The notes: generated by a model not told the origin, from the sequence alone. 64,000 nucleotides of DNA from Chlorobiota bacterium (GCA_013152085.1 JAADHC010000019.1:1-64000); one strand, 5' to 3'; counted from the stretch's first letter, positions 40,240-50,437 are shown. Translations and numbers: made by a program.

Positions 40240-41913
40240 TTATTTTTTAAACGGTTCATCATATTTTGCAACCAACGGCATCCGGCGCCCTGCACCAAAA
40301 GCTTTTGACGAAATTCTCAGGATCGGAGGAGCCTGGTAGCGCTTGTATTCGGTCTGATTGACCCATCGAATGGTTTTCAGGACAGTATTTTTATCATATC
40401 CCTTCTGTATGATCTTTTCAACAGGTGTTAGCAGTTCAATATAATGATATAGAATCTGGTCAAGCATGGAGTAATCGGGCAAAGTATCGGAATCTTTCTG
40501 TCCCGGACTTAACTCGGCAGATGGAGGTTTGTTCAGGATATTTTCCGGAATAATGATCTTTTCCCTGTTGATATACCGGGCCAGTTTGTATACATCCGAT
40601 TTATAAACATCACCCAGTACAGAGATCCCTCCTGCCATATCACCATACAAGGTTCCATAACCAACGGCAGCTTCACTTTTGTTCGATGTATTTAGCAGGA
40701 TATATCCGAATTTGTTGGCGAAGGCCATGAGTAAAACAGCTCGTATCCGTGCCTGGATATTTTCTTCAGTGACATCAAAAGGTTTCTTTTTGAAATAAGG
40801 ATCCAGCGCTTTCGTAAATGTGTCATACATTTTGTTTATGGGGATAATGTCGTATGATACTTTCAGGGTTTCAGACAGTTCCACTGCATCCGTAACCGAA
40901 GTTTCCGAGGAAAAAGCAGAAGGCATCAGAATGGCATGTACATTTTTATTACCCAGGGCTTTAACGGCAATAGCCAGACTGACGGCACTATCGATTCCTC
41001 CGGACAGGCCGAGAACAGCCTTGCGGAAGTTCATCTTGCCGAAAAAATCATGCAATCCCAGAATGAGGGCGTCATAAACCATGGGCACATAATCTTTACC
41101 AGGCTTGCTTTCTTCCTTTCCCGGAGTCCCGGTTAAGTCTTTCAGGTTAAAATGATAGATGTCTTCATCAAAATATTTTAACTGGTGCCGGATGTTTCCC
41201 CGGGCATCAACGATCATGGAACCACCTTCGAAGATCAGTTCGGTTTGGGCCCCGATCTGGTTTACATTAAGTACGGGAAGATGGTATTTACGGGCTTTCC
41301 TGATAAAGACCTTCTTCTTTGCCTCAATCCGGTTGTAAGCAAATGGTGAAGCGGCAATATTTATAACAAAACCGGGATTATCACGTGCCAGTTCCTCCAT
41401 AGGAGAAATGGTATACAACCGGCTTTTCCCGAATTCCTGCTCCAGGGGCTGGTCATCCCAAAGGTCTTCGCAAATGGTTAATGCAATCTTTTCCCCTTTA
41501 AAAGGAACCACGTGAAATGATTTATTTGGTTCAAAATGCCTGTATTCATCAAAAATATCGTATGTGGGCAATAGCGTTTTATGCACAACGGCGGCAATTT
41601 CTCCATTATACAATAAACAGGCAGCGTTAAAAAGATTTTTCCCTTCCGGTAAAGGATTAAGTGTTGGCGTTCCTGCTATGATCCCTATTTCGTGACTCAC
41701 AGGTAATAATTCCCTGATGGCTGATTGACACTGATCTATAAATTCCTTGCGTTCTAACAGATCGAGGGGTGGATATCCCGATACAGACATCTCGGAAAAG
41801 ATCACCAGATCAGAATCTTCTTTCCGGGCGGCATCAACGGCGTTTTTCATCTTCTCCAGGTTACTCCGGAAGTTTCCGATATGAAAATTTAGCTGAGCAA
41901 TGGTTATACGCAT
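40240..41913 (-). CDS. nadE: NAD+ synthase, glutamine-dependent
   Basis: N-terminal nitrilase domain; LGLSGGIDSAVSLAIAVKALG; NTSNKSEAAVGYGTLYGDMAGG. Confidence 0.96.
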   Translation of the reverse strand: MRITIAQLNFHIGNFRSNLEKMKNAVDAARKEDSDLVIFSEMSVSGYPPLDLLERKEFIDQCQSAIRELLPVSHEIGIIAGTPTLNPLPEGKNLFNAACLLYNGEIAAVVHKTLLPTYDIFDEYRHFEPNKSFHVVPFKGEKIALTICEDLWDDQPLEQEFGKSRLYTISPMEELARDNPGFVINIAASPFAYNRIEAKKKVFIRKARKYHLPVLNVNQIGAQTELIFEGGSMIVDARGNIRHQLKYFDEDIYHFNLKDLTGTPGKEESKPGKDYVPMVYDALILGLHDFFGKMNFRKAVLGLSGGIDSAVSLAIAVKALGNKNVHAILMPSAFSSETSVTDAVELSETLKVSYDIIPINKMYDTFTKALDPYFKKKPFDVTEENIQARIRAVLLMAFANKFGYILLNTSNKSEAAVGYGTLYGDMAGGISVLGDVYKSDVYKLARYINREKIIIPENILNKPPSAELSPGQKDSDTLPDYSMLDQILYHYIELLTPVEKIIQKGYDKNTVLKTIRWVNQTEYKRYQAPPILRISSKAFGAGRRMPLVAKYDEPFKK

Positions 41914-41929
41914 AAAAGGCAGTTTATGA

Positions 41930-42622
41930 TCAGAAAATGATGCTCGTACTTACTCCGAGACTATGAAAAATCAGCCGGTCATGTGGTTTCTCTGCCGCAT
42001 CGGCCGTAATATCCAGCAATCCGTGGGTATAGGATAATCCGAATTGCAGTGCCGTACTTTCACCCAATGAATAAGACAACCCCGCAGTTCCATAGTAGGT
42101 GATATTTATCACCCTGGTTTCATTATTCAGGAATCCTTTTTCTATAGTATGTGCAGAAGTGGACACGGTTGAGGCAACGCGGTATAACACGTTAATACCC
42201 ATATCCGTATAAAACCGGAAATATCCGATTTCAACAGTCTCGAAATGTAATCCCAGCGGCAGGCTGACATATTGGAGTTGTGTTGTCATGATCTCTCTTC
42301 CGGGCAGGGTTACCATATCTTCCTTAAGTTGTATAGTGACTGTGTCAGAATAGGATAATTTCCCTCCGGCCTGAATGATATGTATACCACTGGAAAAAGC
42401 ATAATGAGGAGCAAAAAACAGGTACATCCCCAAACCTGCCTGATAGCCAAAAGTACTCCCGTCAGTTGATATCCCTTCGGTAATGTTGGTTTGAAACCAG
42501 GTAATACGCGGAGAAAGATCCAGTTTGAACTGTACGGATTGTCCGTAATTAACGGAACTGATTAAAATGAAAAAAGTAAAAATAATCCATGGAAAGTTTA
42601 CTGGTCTTGGTAGTTTCATCAT
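41930..42622 (-). CDS. Outer-membrane beta-barrel protein, PorT-like
   Basis: Signal peptide; amphipathic strands; about 230 aa. Confidence 0.7.
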   Translation of the reverse strand: MMKLPRPVNFPWIIFTFFILISSVNYGQSVQFKLDLSPRITWFQTNITEGISTDGSTFGYQAGLGMYLFFAPHYAFSSGIHIIQAGGKLSYSDTVTIQLKEDMVTLPGREIMTTQLQYVSLPLGLHFETVEIGYFRFYTDMGINVLYRVASTVSTSAHTIEKGFLNNETRVINITYYGTAGLSYSLGESTALQFGLSYTHGLLDITADAAEKPHDRLIFHSLGVSTSIIF

Positions 42623-42823
42623 TTCCCGGAGTATATATGATTATGGAAGCAAATCTATACATTTTACCGGATTTTTATATGATCAAAAGTCATTTCCAAC
42701 CGAATATCCCCTTCGATGATAATCATTGCTGAGGCGAATGATCCCCTGGCAACGGAATATGTTATGAAAATCATATTACTTTTACCCTGTTTTTTTGAAA
42801 GGACTTAAATTTATTTACGGTAT

Positions 42824-43861
42824 ATGAAAACAGGAGCAATAAAAACACTTATGCTGGTTATTATATTGTCTGTTTTCCCGGTTTCCTGTAAAAGGAATCC
42901 ATTGAATGTGAAAATTTCCGGCATTGAAGTTAACCTGAAAATACAACGTTTTGAGCAGGACCTTTTTAAACCGGAACCCGGTGTCGTAGCACGGAAAATT
43001 CCTGATCTTCAGGATAAATACGGACTGTTCTTACAAAGATTCGGAGAGATTATTCATATTGGACACCCGGGAGATCCGTTATTTGCCGGTTACCTGGAGA
43101 AGTTTATTTCGGATACGCTGATCCGGGATGTTTATCTTAAAAGCCAGGAGGTCTTCCCGGATGTTAATGGCCTTGAGAAAAAACTTAATAAAGCGTTCAG
43201 ATACTATAAATATTATTTCCCCGACAAACCTTTGCCGGAAATCATCACCTATATTTCCGGGTTTAATGCTTCACTGATGATTGATAAAGGTTTCCTGGGA
43301 ATAGGCCTTGATCGTTATCTGGGTAAAACAGTAGATTATTATGACCGTTTGGGCATTCCCAGGTATCTTCAACAAAAAATGATCCCTGAAAAAATACCCT
43401 CGGATTGTATGTCTGCCCTGGCACAGACTGAATTTCCATTTTATCCTTCGCATACAGATTCGGTTTCCGTCAGGGAAAATGTTATCAGCCATATGATTTA
43501 TAAAGGAAAGTTGCTCTATTTTGTGAAGGCAATGATGCCTCATGAAAAAGACGAACTGATCCTGGGTTTTACATCGGAACAACTAAAGTGGTGCCTGATG
43601 AATGAAGGGCAGATGTGGGCAACCCTGATTGAACAAAAGTTGTTGTTTAGTACCCACTATTTGGTCATTAACAAGCTTACCCGGGATGCGCCGTTTACCA
43701 GCTATTTCCCTCGGGAGTCTCCCGGAAGGGCGGCAAACTGGATCGGATGGCAAATCGTACAGGCTTATATGTCCAGTCATAAGGAAGTCTCACTGGCAGA
43801 GATGATGAATAACTATGATTACCAGAAAATTCTCGATGAATCAGGATACAACCCGGAATAA
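42824..43861 (+). CDS. gldB: GldB-like gliding-motility lipoprotein
   Basis: Lipobox-like VFPVSCKR; ISGIEVNLKIQRFEQDLF; YISGFNASLMIDKGFLGIGLDRYLGKTVDYY; C-terminal ESPGRAANWIGWQIVQAYM. Confidence 0.8.
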   Translation: MKTGAIKTLMLVIILSVFPVSCKRNPLNVKISGIEVNLKIQRFEQDLFKPEPGVVARKIPDLQDKYGLFLQRFGEIIHIGHPGDPLFAGYLEKFISDTLIRDVYLKSQEVFPDVNGLEKKLNKAFRYYKYYFPDKPLPEIITYISGFNASLMIDKGFLGIGLDRYLGKTVDYYDRLGIPRYLQQKMIPEKIPSDCMSALAQTEFPFYPSHTDSVSVRENVISHMIYKGKLLYFVKAMMPHEKDELILGFTSEQLKWCLMNEGQMWATLIEQKLLFSTHYLVINKLTRDAPFTSYFPRESPGRAANWIGWQIVQAYMSSHKEVSLAEMMNNYDYQKILDESGYNPE

Positions 43862-43954
43862 GTTCGGAAATATTCCGGAGATCATTTGAAGGTGAAAAAA
43901 TAATACGTGAAACCCGCCAAAGGGAATACGTTAACAAATCATAGCGTGGTTAAA

Positions 43955-43984
43955 ACAGGAAACCCGGAATCCCGGGTTTCCTGT
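43955..43984 (-). terminator. Rho-independent terminator for the ferredoxin gene
   Basis: Perfect 13-bp stem ACAGGAAACCCGG/CCGGGTTTCCTGT, 4-nt loop, TTTT on the minus-strand side. Confidence 0.8.
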
Positions 43985-43992
43985 AAAGAATC

Positions 43993-44160
43993 TTATTCCG
44001 GATGTATGGCCTCAACCGGGCATACATCGGCACATGCACCGCAATCAGTACACAGATCAGGATCAATTTTATAAATATCCCCTTCCGAAATAGCTTCAAC
44101 CGGACATTCGTCAATACATGTTCCACATGCAGTGCATTCGTCATTTATTACGTAAGCCAT
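43993..44160 (-). CDS. 2[4Fe-4S] ferredoxin
   Basis: Manual translation: MAYVINDECTACGTCIDECPVEAISEGDIYKIDPDLCTDCGACADVCPVEAIHPE*; two CxxCxxCxxxCP motifs; missing from ORF track (55 aa). Confidence 0.98.
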   Translation of the reverse strand: MAYVINDECTACGTCIDECPVEAISEGDIYKIDPDLCTDCGACADVCPVEAIHPE

Positions 44161-44312
44161 AATGCTAATATTTTAAGTTTTGTTCTTAAGAAACAGCAAA
44201 AATAGTACATTCTTAAAAGAAAATATCAAAAAAAAATAAAAAATCAGGGAGGTTTATGTTGAAGAATATTTTTTATCGGGCTAATCGTTAAAAAAAGGAC
44301 CGTCAGAATATT

Positions 44313-45506
44313 CTATTCGTTTAAAAAACGCAACACCAGCCATGCCAGGTGTCCTGCACCATAGGGCAGGACATCCTCATCAATATTAAAATCGGCAGCA
44401 TGCAATTTATTAGGTGTGATTTCTGCCGGGGATTTTACTCCTAAACGGAAAAAAATCGCCGGGAAATGTTGTGAATAATAAGCAAAATCTTCTGAGGTCA
44501 TACGTAAATCAAGCGGAATTACATTTTTGTTGCCGAAATACTGGGAAGAGAATTCCGTTGCACGTTTTACCGCATCCGTATGGTTTACCAGTACGGGATA
44601 TCCTTTTTTTATCTTCGTATCACATTCTGCCTGATATTTCACCGCAACATTCTGGGCGGTTTTCCTGATGAGCTGGTGGGCTTTCTCCCTCCATGTTTCA
44701 TCCATAGTCCGGAAAGTTCCCTCAATAAATATTTTGTCCGGGATAACATTGGTTGCTCCTTCGGCAATAATCTTCCCAAATGCCACTACCGTCGGAATAT
44801 TTTTCGGTTGATTTTGCCTGATGATATCAGTAACACTCAGGATCGTTTCTGCAGCAGCCAGCGATGTCTGGGTAACCTGTTCAGGAAGGGCAGCATGTCC
44901 CCCCTTTCCTGAAATGGTAAAATATATTTCATCGTTTGAGGCCATATAAGTACCGGGCCGGTAACCTACCGTACCGCAATCAAGGGTAGGATCGACATGT
45001 TGCCCGATAATCAGCCTGGGATTAATTTCCTGAAGGATACCGCTTTCCACAATTTCTATAGCCCCGCCGGGAAGCTTCTCTTCTGCTGGCTGGAACAGCA
45101 GATATACCGTTCCGTCCCATAAGCTGAAATGTTTCAGGATTTTCATAGCCCCCAGGACACAGGTCATATGTACGTCATGGCCGCAGGCATGCATAATACC
45201 CGGGTTCACGGATACATAAGGTACCTCATTCATTTCTGTGACCGGCAGGGCGTCCATGTCGGCACGGATCACCAGCACAGGGCCATCGGTTGTTTTTCCG
45301 GGAATTTTTGCCAGTAAACCTGTGCGGGCAATTTCGGTGATGTTATTTACTCCGTTTTCTTTAAGTATTTCCCGGAGGTAATCTTGTGTATGATGCTCTT
45401 TAAAAGACAACTCAGGATATTGATGAAGATGATGCCTCCATGTAAGCAACTCTTCTTGCATTTCCCAGGCATAGTCCCTGATATGATCAACCATTTTATT
45501 ATCCAT
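44313..45506 (-). CDS. M20 family amidohydrolase/peptidase
   Basis: RADMDALPVTE, MHACGHDVHMTCVLGAM, QPAEEKLPGGA. Confidence 0.95.
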   Translation of the reverse strand: MDNKMVDHIRDYAWEMQEELLTWRHHLHQYPELSFKEHHTQDYLREILKENGVNNITEIARTGLLAKIPGKTTDGPVLVIRADMDALPVTEMNEVPYVSVNPGIMHACGHDVHMTCVLGAMKILKHFSLWDGTVYLLFQPAEEKLPGGAIEIVESGILQEINPRLIIGQHVDPTLDCGTVGYRPGTYMASNDEIYFTISGKGGHAALPEQVTQTSLAAAETILSVTDIIRQNQPKNIPTVVAFGKIIAEGATNVIPDKIFIEGTFRTMDETWREKAHQLIRKTAQNVAVKYQAECDTKIKKGYPVLVNHTDAVKRATEFSSQYFGNKNVIPLDLRMTSEDFAYYSQHFPAIFFRLGVKSPAEITPNKLHAADFNIDEDVLPYGAGHLAWLVLRFLNE

Positions 45507-45874
45507 TATTTGCCGAAAATCATTTTTAAGGAAGCCAGTAGTACCAAGAATCCAAAAATCTTTCTCAATAACCGGTCCGGAAGATGCACGGCTAACAATG
45601 AACCCAGATAACCTCCCAGGATAAAAGCCAGGGCAAGAATCAGAACAAATTTGATGTTAACGTAACCGTTCCTGTAATATTGAAACGCTCCCAGAAAAAC
45701 GACTGGAATAACCAACACCCCCAGGCTGGTACCCTGAGCCTCGTGCTGGGAAAAACCCATGAGAAAAACAAGGGCAGGGACAATGACAATTCCGCCGCCG
45801 ACACCCATCGAACCACTGACAAAACCGGCTGTAAGACCTATTAAAAGAAGTAAAATAATCTGTGGGATGCTCAT
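45506..45874 (-). CDS. Half-length TauE/SafE-type permease
   Basis: 122 aa, GLTAGFVSGSMGVGGGIVIVPALVFLMGFSQHEAQGTSL; 1-nt overlap with the downstream gene. Confidence 0.88.
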   Translation of the reverse strand: MSIPQIILLLLIGLTAGFVSGSMGVGGGIVIVPALVFLMGFSQHEAQGTSLGVLVIPVVFLGAFQYYRNGYVNIKFVLILALAFILGGYLGSLLAVHLPDRLLRKIFGFLVLLASLKMIFGK

Positions 45875-45878
45875 AATC

Positions 45879-48800
45879 CTAAAAATCCATATTGAACGAT
45901 AAATAAAAAAGTGGTTTTTGTACTTCGAAATTCTCTACACCCCATGCATAATCGGCACGGACAAAATATCCAAACAACAATGCCCGCGCACCGAAACCAA
46001 AACCGGCAACAAATGGCTCCCTGTTGGTATTCAGTGTAACGGTAATCGGGCCATTACGGATAACTTTTTTGTCATAGGCATTTTGTCCCAGGTAAGGATT
46101 CCATCCCGTCCAGGCGGTACCCACATCACCAAAACCCACTATCTGAAAACTATTCAGAAATTTCGAACCCAACGGGTGGTTGGCCAGGTAACGGAATACC
46201 GGCCAGCGGATTTCTGAATTCAGCAATATGAAACTATTCCCGTTCCGGATATTTTGCCGGAAACCACGCATATCCGTTGCAACGGTTTGGAAAACATAAT
46301 TCTGGGTGTAATCTACAGGGATATTCTTATTAAATGCTTTTTGCGGATTGAACATGTAATTCAGCGCATTGTCCACTCCGCCAAGGTAATAAATCAGCTT
46401 GTTGTGCCCGAATGAGGTGCTGGCTGCAAAACGGTTTGCCCAGATCAGATCGCGGTGTATTTTCAGATAATGCCGGAAATCACCTCCAACAATAAAAATA
46501 TCCGATTTTTTTCGCTCAATCTGCCGGTAAACTTCTCCAAAAACCTTAAAACGCAATCCATTGTAGATATTGACTCCACGTTTCCGCGTGTTATCATAAA
46601 TATACTCTCCTTTAAGGCTTAACCAGGACAGGAACAGATTTTTCTTATACAAGTTATTGGCATCGGTAGCAAGGGTAACCAACCGGTCGGTGCGCAGACT
46701 TGCGGTACCCCTGAAAGCACTGACCTGAGTAAATGGAAACTTTAACGAATAATATACCTGCTGTGATGTAACTTTTTGGTTGGTATTGGTTTCCTGATCA
46801 AAAGCATTATATACCTGACGGTGAAAAACAGCCTGCCTGTCTACCCTGAATTTCAGATTTTCAAAACTAAGCAGGTATTCATTGCTGTTGAAATCCCCTG
46901 AAAAACGAAATCCTGCAATAATTTTATAGTTCTCAAAAAGATCGTTCGCCCCGATTTTAAACAACATATTCAAACCGGGGTTATAAAAAACACCGCTACC
47001 ATTGAAAAACTGGTATGAATGGGCCAGAAAACTGAAATCTACCTGATTGGCAACGTAATTCTGATAAAAGGAAGTTTCATAAATCCTTATCGGTGGAAAT
47101 GAGATTGTAGTGGTGTCCAGGTCGATACCGGAATACTGGCCCAATAATTTTTGATTGTAATAATTTTGTTTCTCCTGTTCGAAAACATAATGGTTGATGT
47201 CAATTAAATTCGAACTAGGAAAATAACTATAGACAGGCCGGGACATGGTGTCTCTTCGTCTACGGTCTGCTTCAATGAGCATTTGCCGGATCCTTTTAAT
47301 ACTGTCGTTGCGTGAAAATGCTTTATCCCTAAGGGCACGGTATTCGGTTTGCGGGAGAGCCCCCTTTCCCGTGCTTTGTTCATCCAGTTTCATGTAACCC
47401 GGCACATACTTCCCATCCGTATATACTACTTCGGAAACTATTCCTGCTTCCGGGGCAAAATCCTGCTCAAGAATATTACGGTTATAATTTGTCATAGGTT
47501 CCGACCTGGTGAAATACCTGTAATGCGTAATGGTATCAATAAAAGTGATGGTGCTGTCAAAAGTGGCAGAATATCTGTTGATGATACCGTTTTGATCATT
47601 TAGATAGAGATATCTGGAGGAGGATAATTCCAGCGGGAAAGATTTATCCCAGTATCTTCCTTCGGATAGCCGTAACAATACATCAGGCCTTTTTTTATAA
47701 TCGAGAATAAACAGGTCATAAACCGGGGATGTTTCAGGCATGATTATATTATCGTTCCTTAGGGTATCGGAAATCCGGTTCGAAGAAAAAATAATGCGCT
47801 CCGAATGATCGATATACCGGGGATGCAGTTCGTCTTCAATATCATTGGTTAATTGCTCCTCGGTTCCCGAGGCAATATCATAAATGTAAAGGTCAGTTTG
47901 TCCGTTCTTTACGGCAGAGAATAACATCTTTGAACCATCGTCGGAAAAATCAAAATCAAGAATCTTGTCAAAATATAACAGATTAATACTTTCGGTTTTA
48001 CGTGTTTCCAGACGATAATAATGAATCACAAGTCCTCCTTTTTCTTCGCTGATGAACGTAAGCATCCGCCCATTGGGATACCAGGCAAGCACCGGGTATG
48101 AATAGTCAATGATCTGTTCTACCCGGGGTTCCTTTTTATAAATTTTCCGGGTTTTGCCCGTTTGCAGGTCAAGCATCCAGATTTTATATTGTCCCAGTTG
48201 GTTGGTTACATAGGCGATGTGATTCCCATCCGGACTGATACGGGTTGTCAGATACACTTTTTTCGGATTAACACGTTTGACCATCGGTTTGCTTGCCGGG
48301 GATTGGGTCTCCGATTCAATCCTGGTGTATTTCTCCTTGTAATAAGAAACCCACTTTTGTGACAACGTTCTGATCTTTTCCCCCATTACATAATAAAATC
48401 CCTTTTCGAGATTTTTGTTAATTCTTGTAAGGTACAGTATATTCGGTACAATACCTTCGCCATATTCTTCAGTGATATATCTCCAGAAAGAATGTCCGGC
48501 AAGAATGGCATCTTCCTTCTCCACATGGTTCAGGTTTTTGAATTTTCCGGACATGATCCCGTCTTTTACCCTGTTGTCAATATCAATGTCCCAGGGTTCG
48601 GAAAGATATGCGATAAGGCCTTTAACAAACCAGTCGGGAAGGGAAACATCAGATGACCCTGAAACTCGGTCACGCATATCGCCACTATTGATCATTTCAT
48701 TGATAACCACCTGGGCGATCGCTGCTGCGATCTGTATGTCATACTTGCGGTGATCTCCCTCATAAAATAAAAAAACCTTGTTTTCCAGAACCCGTTTGAT

Positions 48801-49184
48801 CCCCCCGACATTGGTTTCTTCCATCCCGGATACCAGGCCTATATTGCTTTGTTTGTAATCGGATTGTTTATTATATACCAGGAAAATCAACCGCTTGGAA
48901 AGCCGGTAATCAAAAAAATCCTCTATCTCATAGAGTTTCTTTGAAACAACTTCCGCAGTATAATCGGCCAGTGGACGCCCAAATTCATTAAAATATATGT
49001 CAAATTGTTCGAACCGGTAAAAAGACCAGTAAAAATCATTGTATTGAACCCTGTTTTTGCCAAAATCCATCTGATGGCCGTTATAAAACTGGGCATAGCT
49101 GACAGTTGCCGACATAAATATCAGAAGGAGAAAAAATCCCCGGTATAAAAGCCCGCCTTTGCTTTTCATTTTCTGGCCCTGCAT
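45879..49184 (-). CDS. Large secreted/outer-membrane protein: degenerate peptidase-MA-like region, TolB/PD40-like propeller, C-terminal beta-barrel
   Basis: Signal peptide; LPDWFVKGLIAYLSEPWD; repeated ISPDGNHIAYVTNQLGQYKIWMLDL-type blades; C-terminus ends LFYLSFNMDF like an outer-membrane protein. Confidence 0.82.
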   Translation of the reverse strand: MQGQKMKSKGGLLYRGFFLLLIFMSATVSYAQFYNGHQMDFGKNRVQYNDFYWSFYRFEQFDIYFNEFGRPLADYTAEVVSKKLYEIEDFFDYRLSKRLIFLVYNKQSDYKQSNIGLVSGMEETNVGGIKRVLENKVFLFYEGDHRKYDIQIAAAIAQVVINEMINSGDMRDRVSGSSDVSLPDWFVKGLIAYLSEPWDIDIDNRVKDGIMSGKFKNLNHVEKEDAILAGHSFWRYITEEYGEGIVPNILYLTRINKNLEKGFYYVMGEKIRTLSQKWVSYYKEKYTRIESETQSPASKPMVKRVNPKKVYLTTRISPDGNHIAYVTNQLGQYKIWMLDLQTGKTRKIYKKEPRVEQIIDYSYPVLAWYPNGRMLTFISEEKGGLVIHYYRLETRKTESINLLYFDKILDFDFSDDGSKMLFSAVKNGQTDLYIYDIASGTEEQLTNDIEDELHPRYIDHSERIIFSSNRISDTLRNDNIIMPETSPVYDLFILDYKKRPDVLLRLSEGRYWDKSFPLELSSSRYLYLNDQNGIINRYSATFDSTITFIDTITHYRYFTRSEPMTNYNRNILEQDFAPEAGIVSEVVYTDGKYVPGYMKLDEQSTGKGALPQTEYRALRDKAFSRNDSIKRIRQMLIEADRRRRDTMSRPVYSYFPSSNLIDINHYVFEQEKQNYYNQKLLGQYSGIDLDTTTISFPPIRIYETSFYQNYVANQVDFSFLAHSYQFFNGSGVFYNPGLNMLFKIGANDLFENYKIIAGFRFSGDFNSNEYLLSFENLKFRVDRQAVFHRQVYNAFDQETNTNQKVTSQQVYYSLKFPFTQVSAFRGTASLRTDRLVTLATDANNLYKKNLFLSWLSLKGEYIYDNTRKRGVNIYNGLRFKVFGEVYRQIERKKSDIFIVGGDFRHYLKIHRDLIWANRFAASTSFGHNKLIYYLGGVDNALNYMFNPQKAFNKNIPVDYTQNYVFQTVATDMRGFRQNIRNGNSFILLNSEIRWPVFRYLANHPLGSKFLNSFQIVGFGDVGTAWTGWNPYLGQNAYDKKVIRNGPITVTLNTNREPFVAGFGFGARALLFGYFVRADYAWGVENFEVQKPLFYLSFNMDF

Positions 49185-49317
49185 AAAACTTTGATAAAAT
49201 TAGACAAATTGAATTAAATAGGGCTTTTTCACAAACAATTTCTAAATTTGAGACGTTATAATGTACAAATAAATATAAAACCATCGTTATATTACAAAAA
49301 TCAAAAAATAAGTTATT

Positions 49318-50418
49318 ATGAAAAAGCTTTACGTTTATTTAACAGGCATTTTGTTTTTCCTGTTCGCTTATAACGGGTTATCCCAGCAAAAGGGGGCAAG
49401 TATTGCCTTTGAATCAAAGGTTCATGATTTCGGGAGGATCAAGGAAGTGGCAGGTAGGGTTACCCATGATTTTAAATTTAAAAATACGGGAGACCAGCCT
49501 CTGGTGATTACCCGTGTTACTGCATCTTGTGGCTGTACGACCCCTACCTGGTCGAAAGAACCCATTCCTCCGGGTGGAGATGGTTTTATTCGTGTAGTTT
49601 ATAACCCGAAAAACAGACCGAACGCTTTTAATAAGAGTATTACGATTTATTCAAATGCCAACCAGGGAAACGTATTGCTGCGGATTACCGGGTTTGTTGA
49701 ACCTCGCCCAAAGACCCTCGAAGATACTTATCCGTATCAAATCGGTGGGCTACGATTCAAGAAAAACCATATTGCATTTACACGTATTTATAAAGGTCAG
49801 AAAAAAACACAATTGGATGAATTTATCAACACATCAGATGAACCCATTACCATTGAATTTACCAGGGTTCCTCCGCATGTTACCATGAAAGCCGATCCCC
49901 AGACCGTGAAACCAAAGGAAAAAGGCACGGTTACAGTGACTTATGATGCTTCCAAAAAGAATGACTGGGGCTTTGCTGTTGACAGGGCATGGGTGAAATT
50001 AAACGGAACTGAATTACCAAGTGCCAGACTCACCATCTCTGCTTCAATACAAGAAGATTTTTCAAAACTTACTCCTGAACAGAAATCCAATGCTGCGCAT
50101 ATCCAGTTTAAAGAAAAAGTATATGATTTTGGGACCATGGAACAAAAAACTACCGTTGAGCATGAGTTTGTCTTTACCAATACCGGCAAAAGCGATCTGG
50201 TTATCCATAAAGTCAGATCATCTTGCGGTTGTACTGTGGTTTCACCGAAAGAAAATGTGATTAAACCCGGCCAGAGTAGCTTTGTTAAAGCAATCTTTAA
50301 TTCCGGTACACGTGTAGGCAGACAAAATAAAAGTATAACGGTCATTACAAATGATCCCAATATGCCCACAACAGTGTTACGGATTACAGGCATAGTTAAC
50401 GCTCCGGGGAAAAAGTAA
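49318..50418 (+). CDS. DUF1573 protein with two copies of the domain
   Basis: HDFGRIKEVAGRVTHDFKFKNTGDQPLVITRVTASCGCTTP and YDFGTMEQKTTVEHEFVFTNTGKSDLVIHKVRSSCGCTVV. Confidence 0.93.
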   Translation: MKKLYVYLTGILFFLFAYNGLSQQKGASIAFESKVHDFGRIKEVAGRVTHDFKFKNTGDQPLVITRVTASCGCTTPTWSKEPIPPGGDGFIRVVYNPKNRPNAFNKSITIYSNANQGNVLLRITGFVEPRPKTLEDTYPYQIGGLRFKKNHIAFTRIYKGQKKTQLDEFINTSDEPITIEFTRVPPHVTMKADPQTVKPKEKGTVTVTYDASKKNDWGFAVDRAWVKLNGTELPSARLTISASIQEDFSKLTPEQKSNAAHIQFKEKVYDFGTMEQKTTVEHEFVFTNTGKSDLVIHKVRSSCGCTVVSPKENVIKPGQSSFVKAIFNSGTRVGRQNKSITVITNDPNMPTTVLRITGIVNAPGKK

Positions 50419-50437
50419 AACCCCTTTATGTTTTTTG

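Noticed and set aside
43950-44144. 64-aa minus-strand ORF MTNALHVEHVL...
   Set aside because: Wrong frame of the ferredoxin gene and its terminator.
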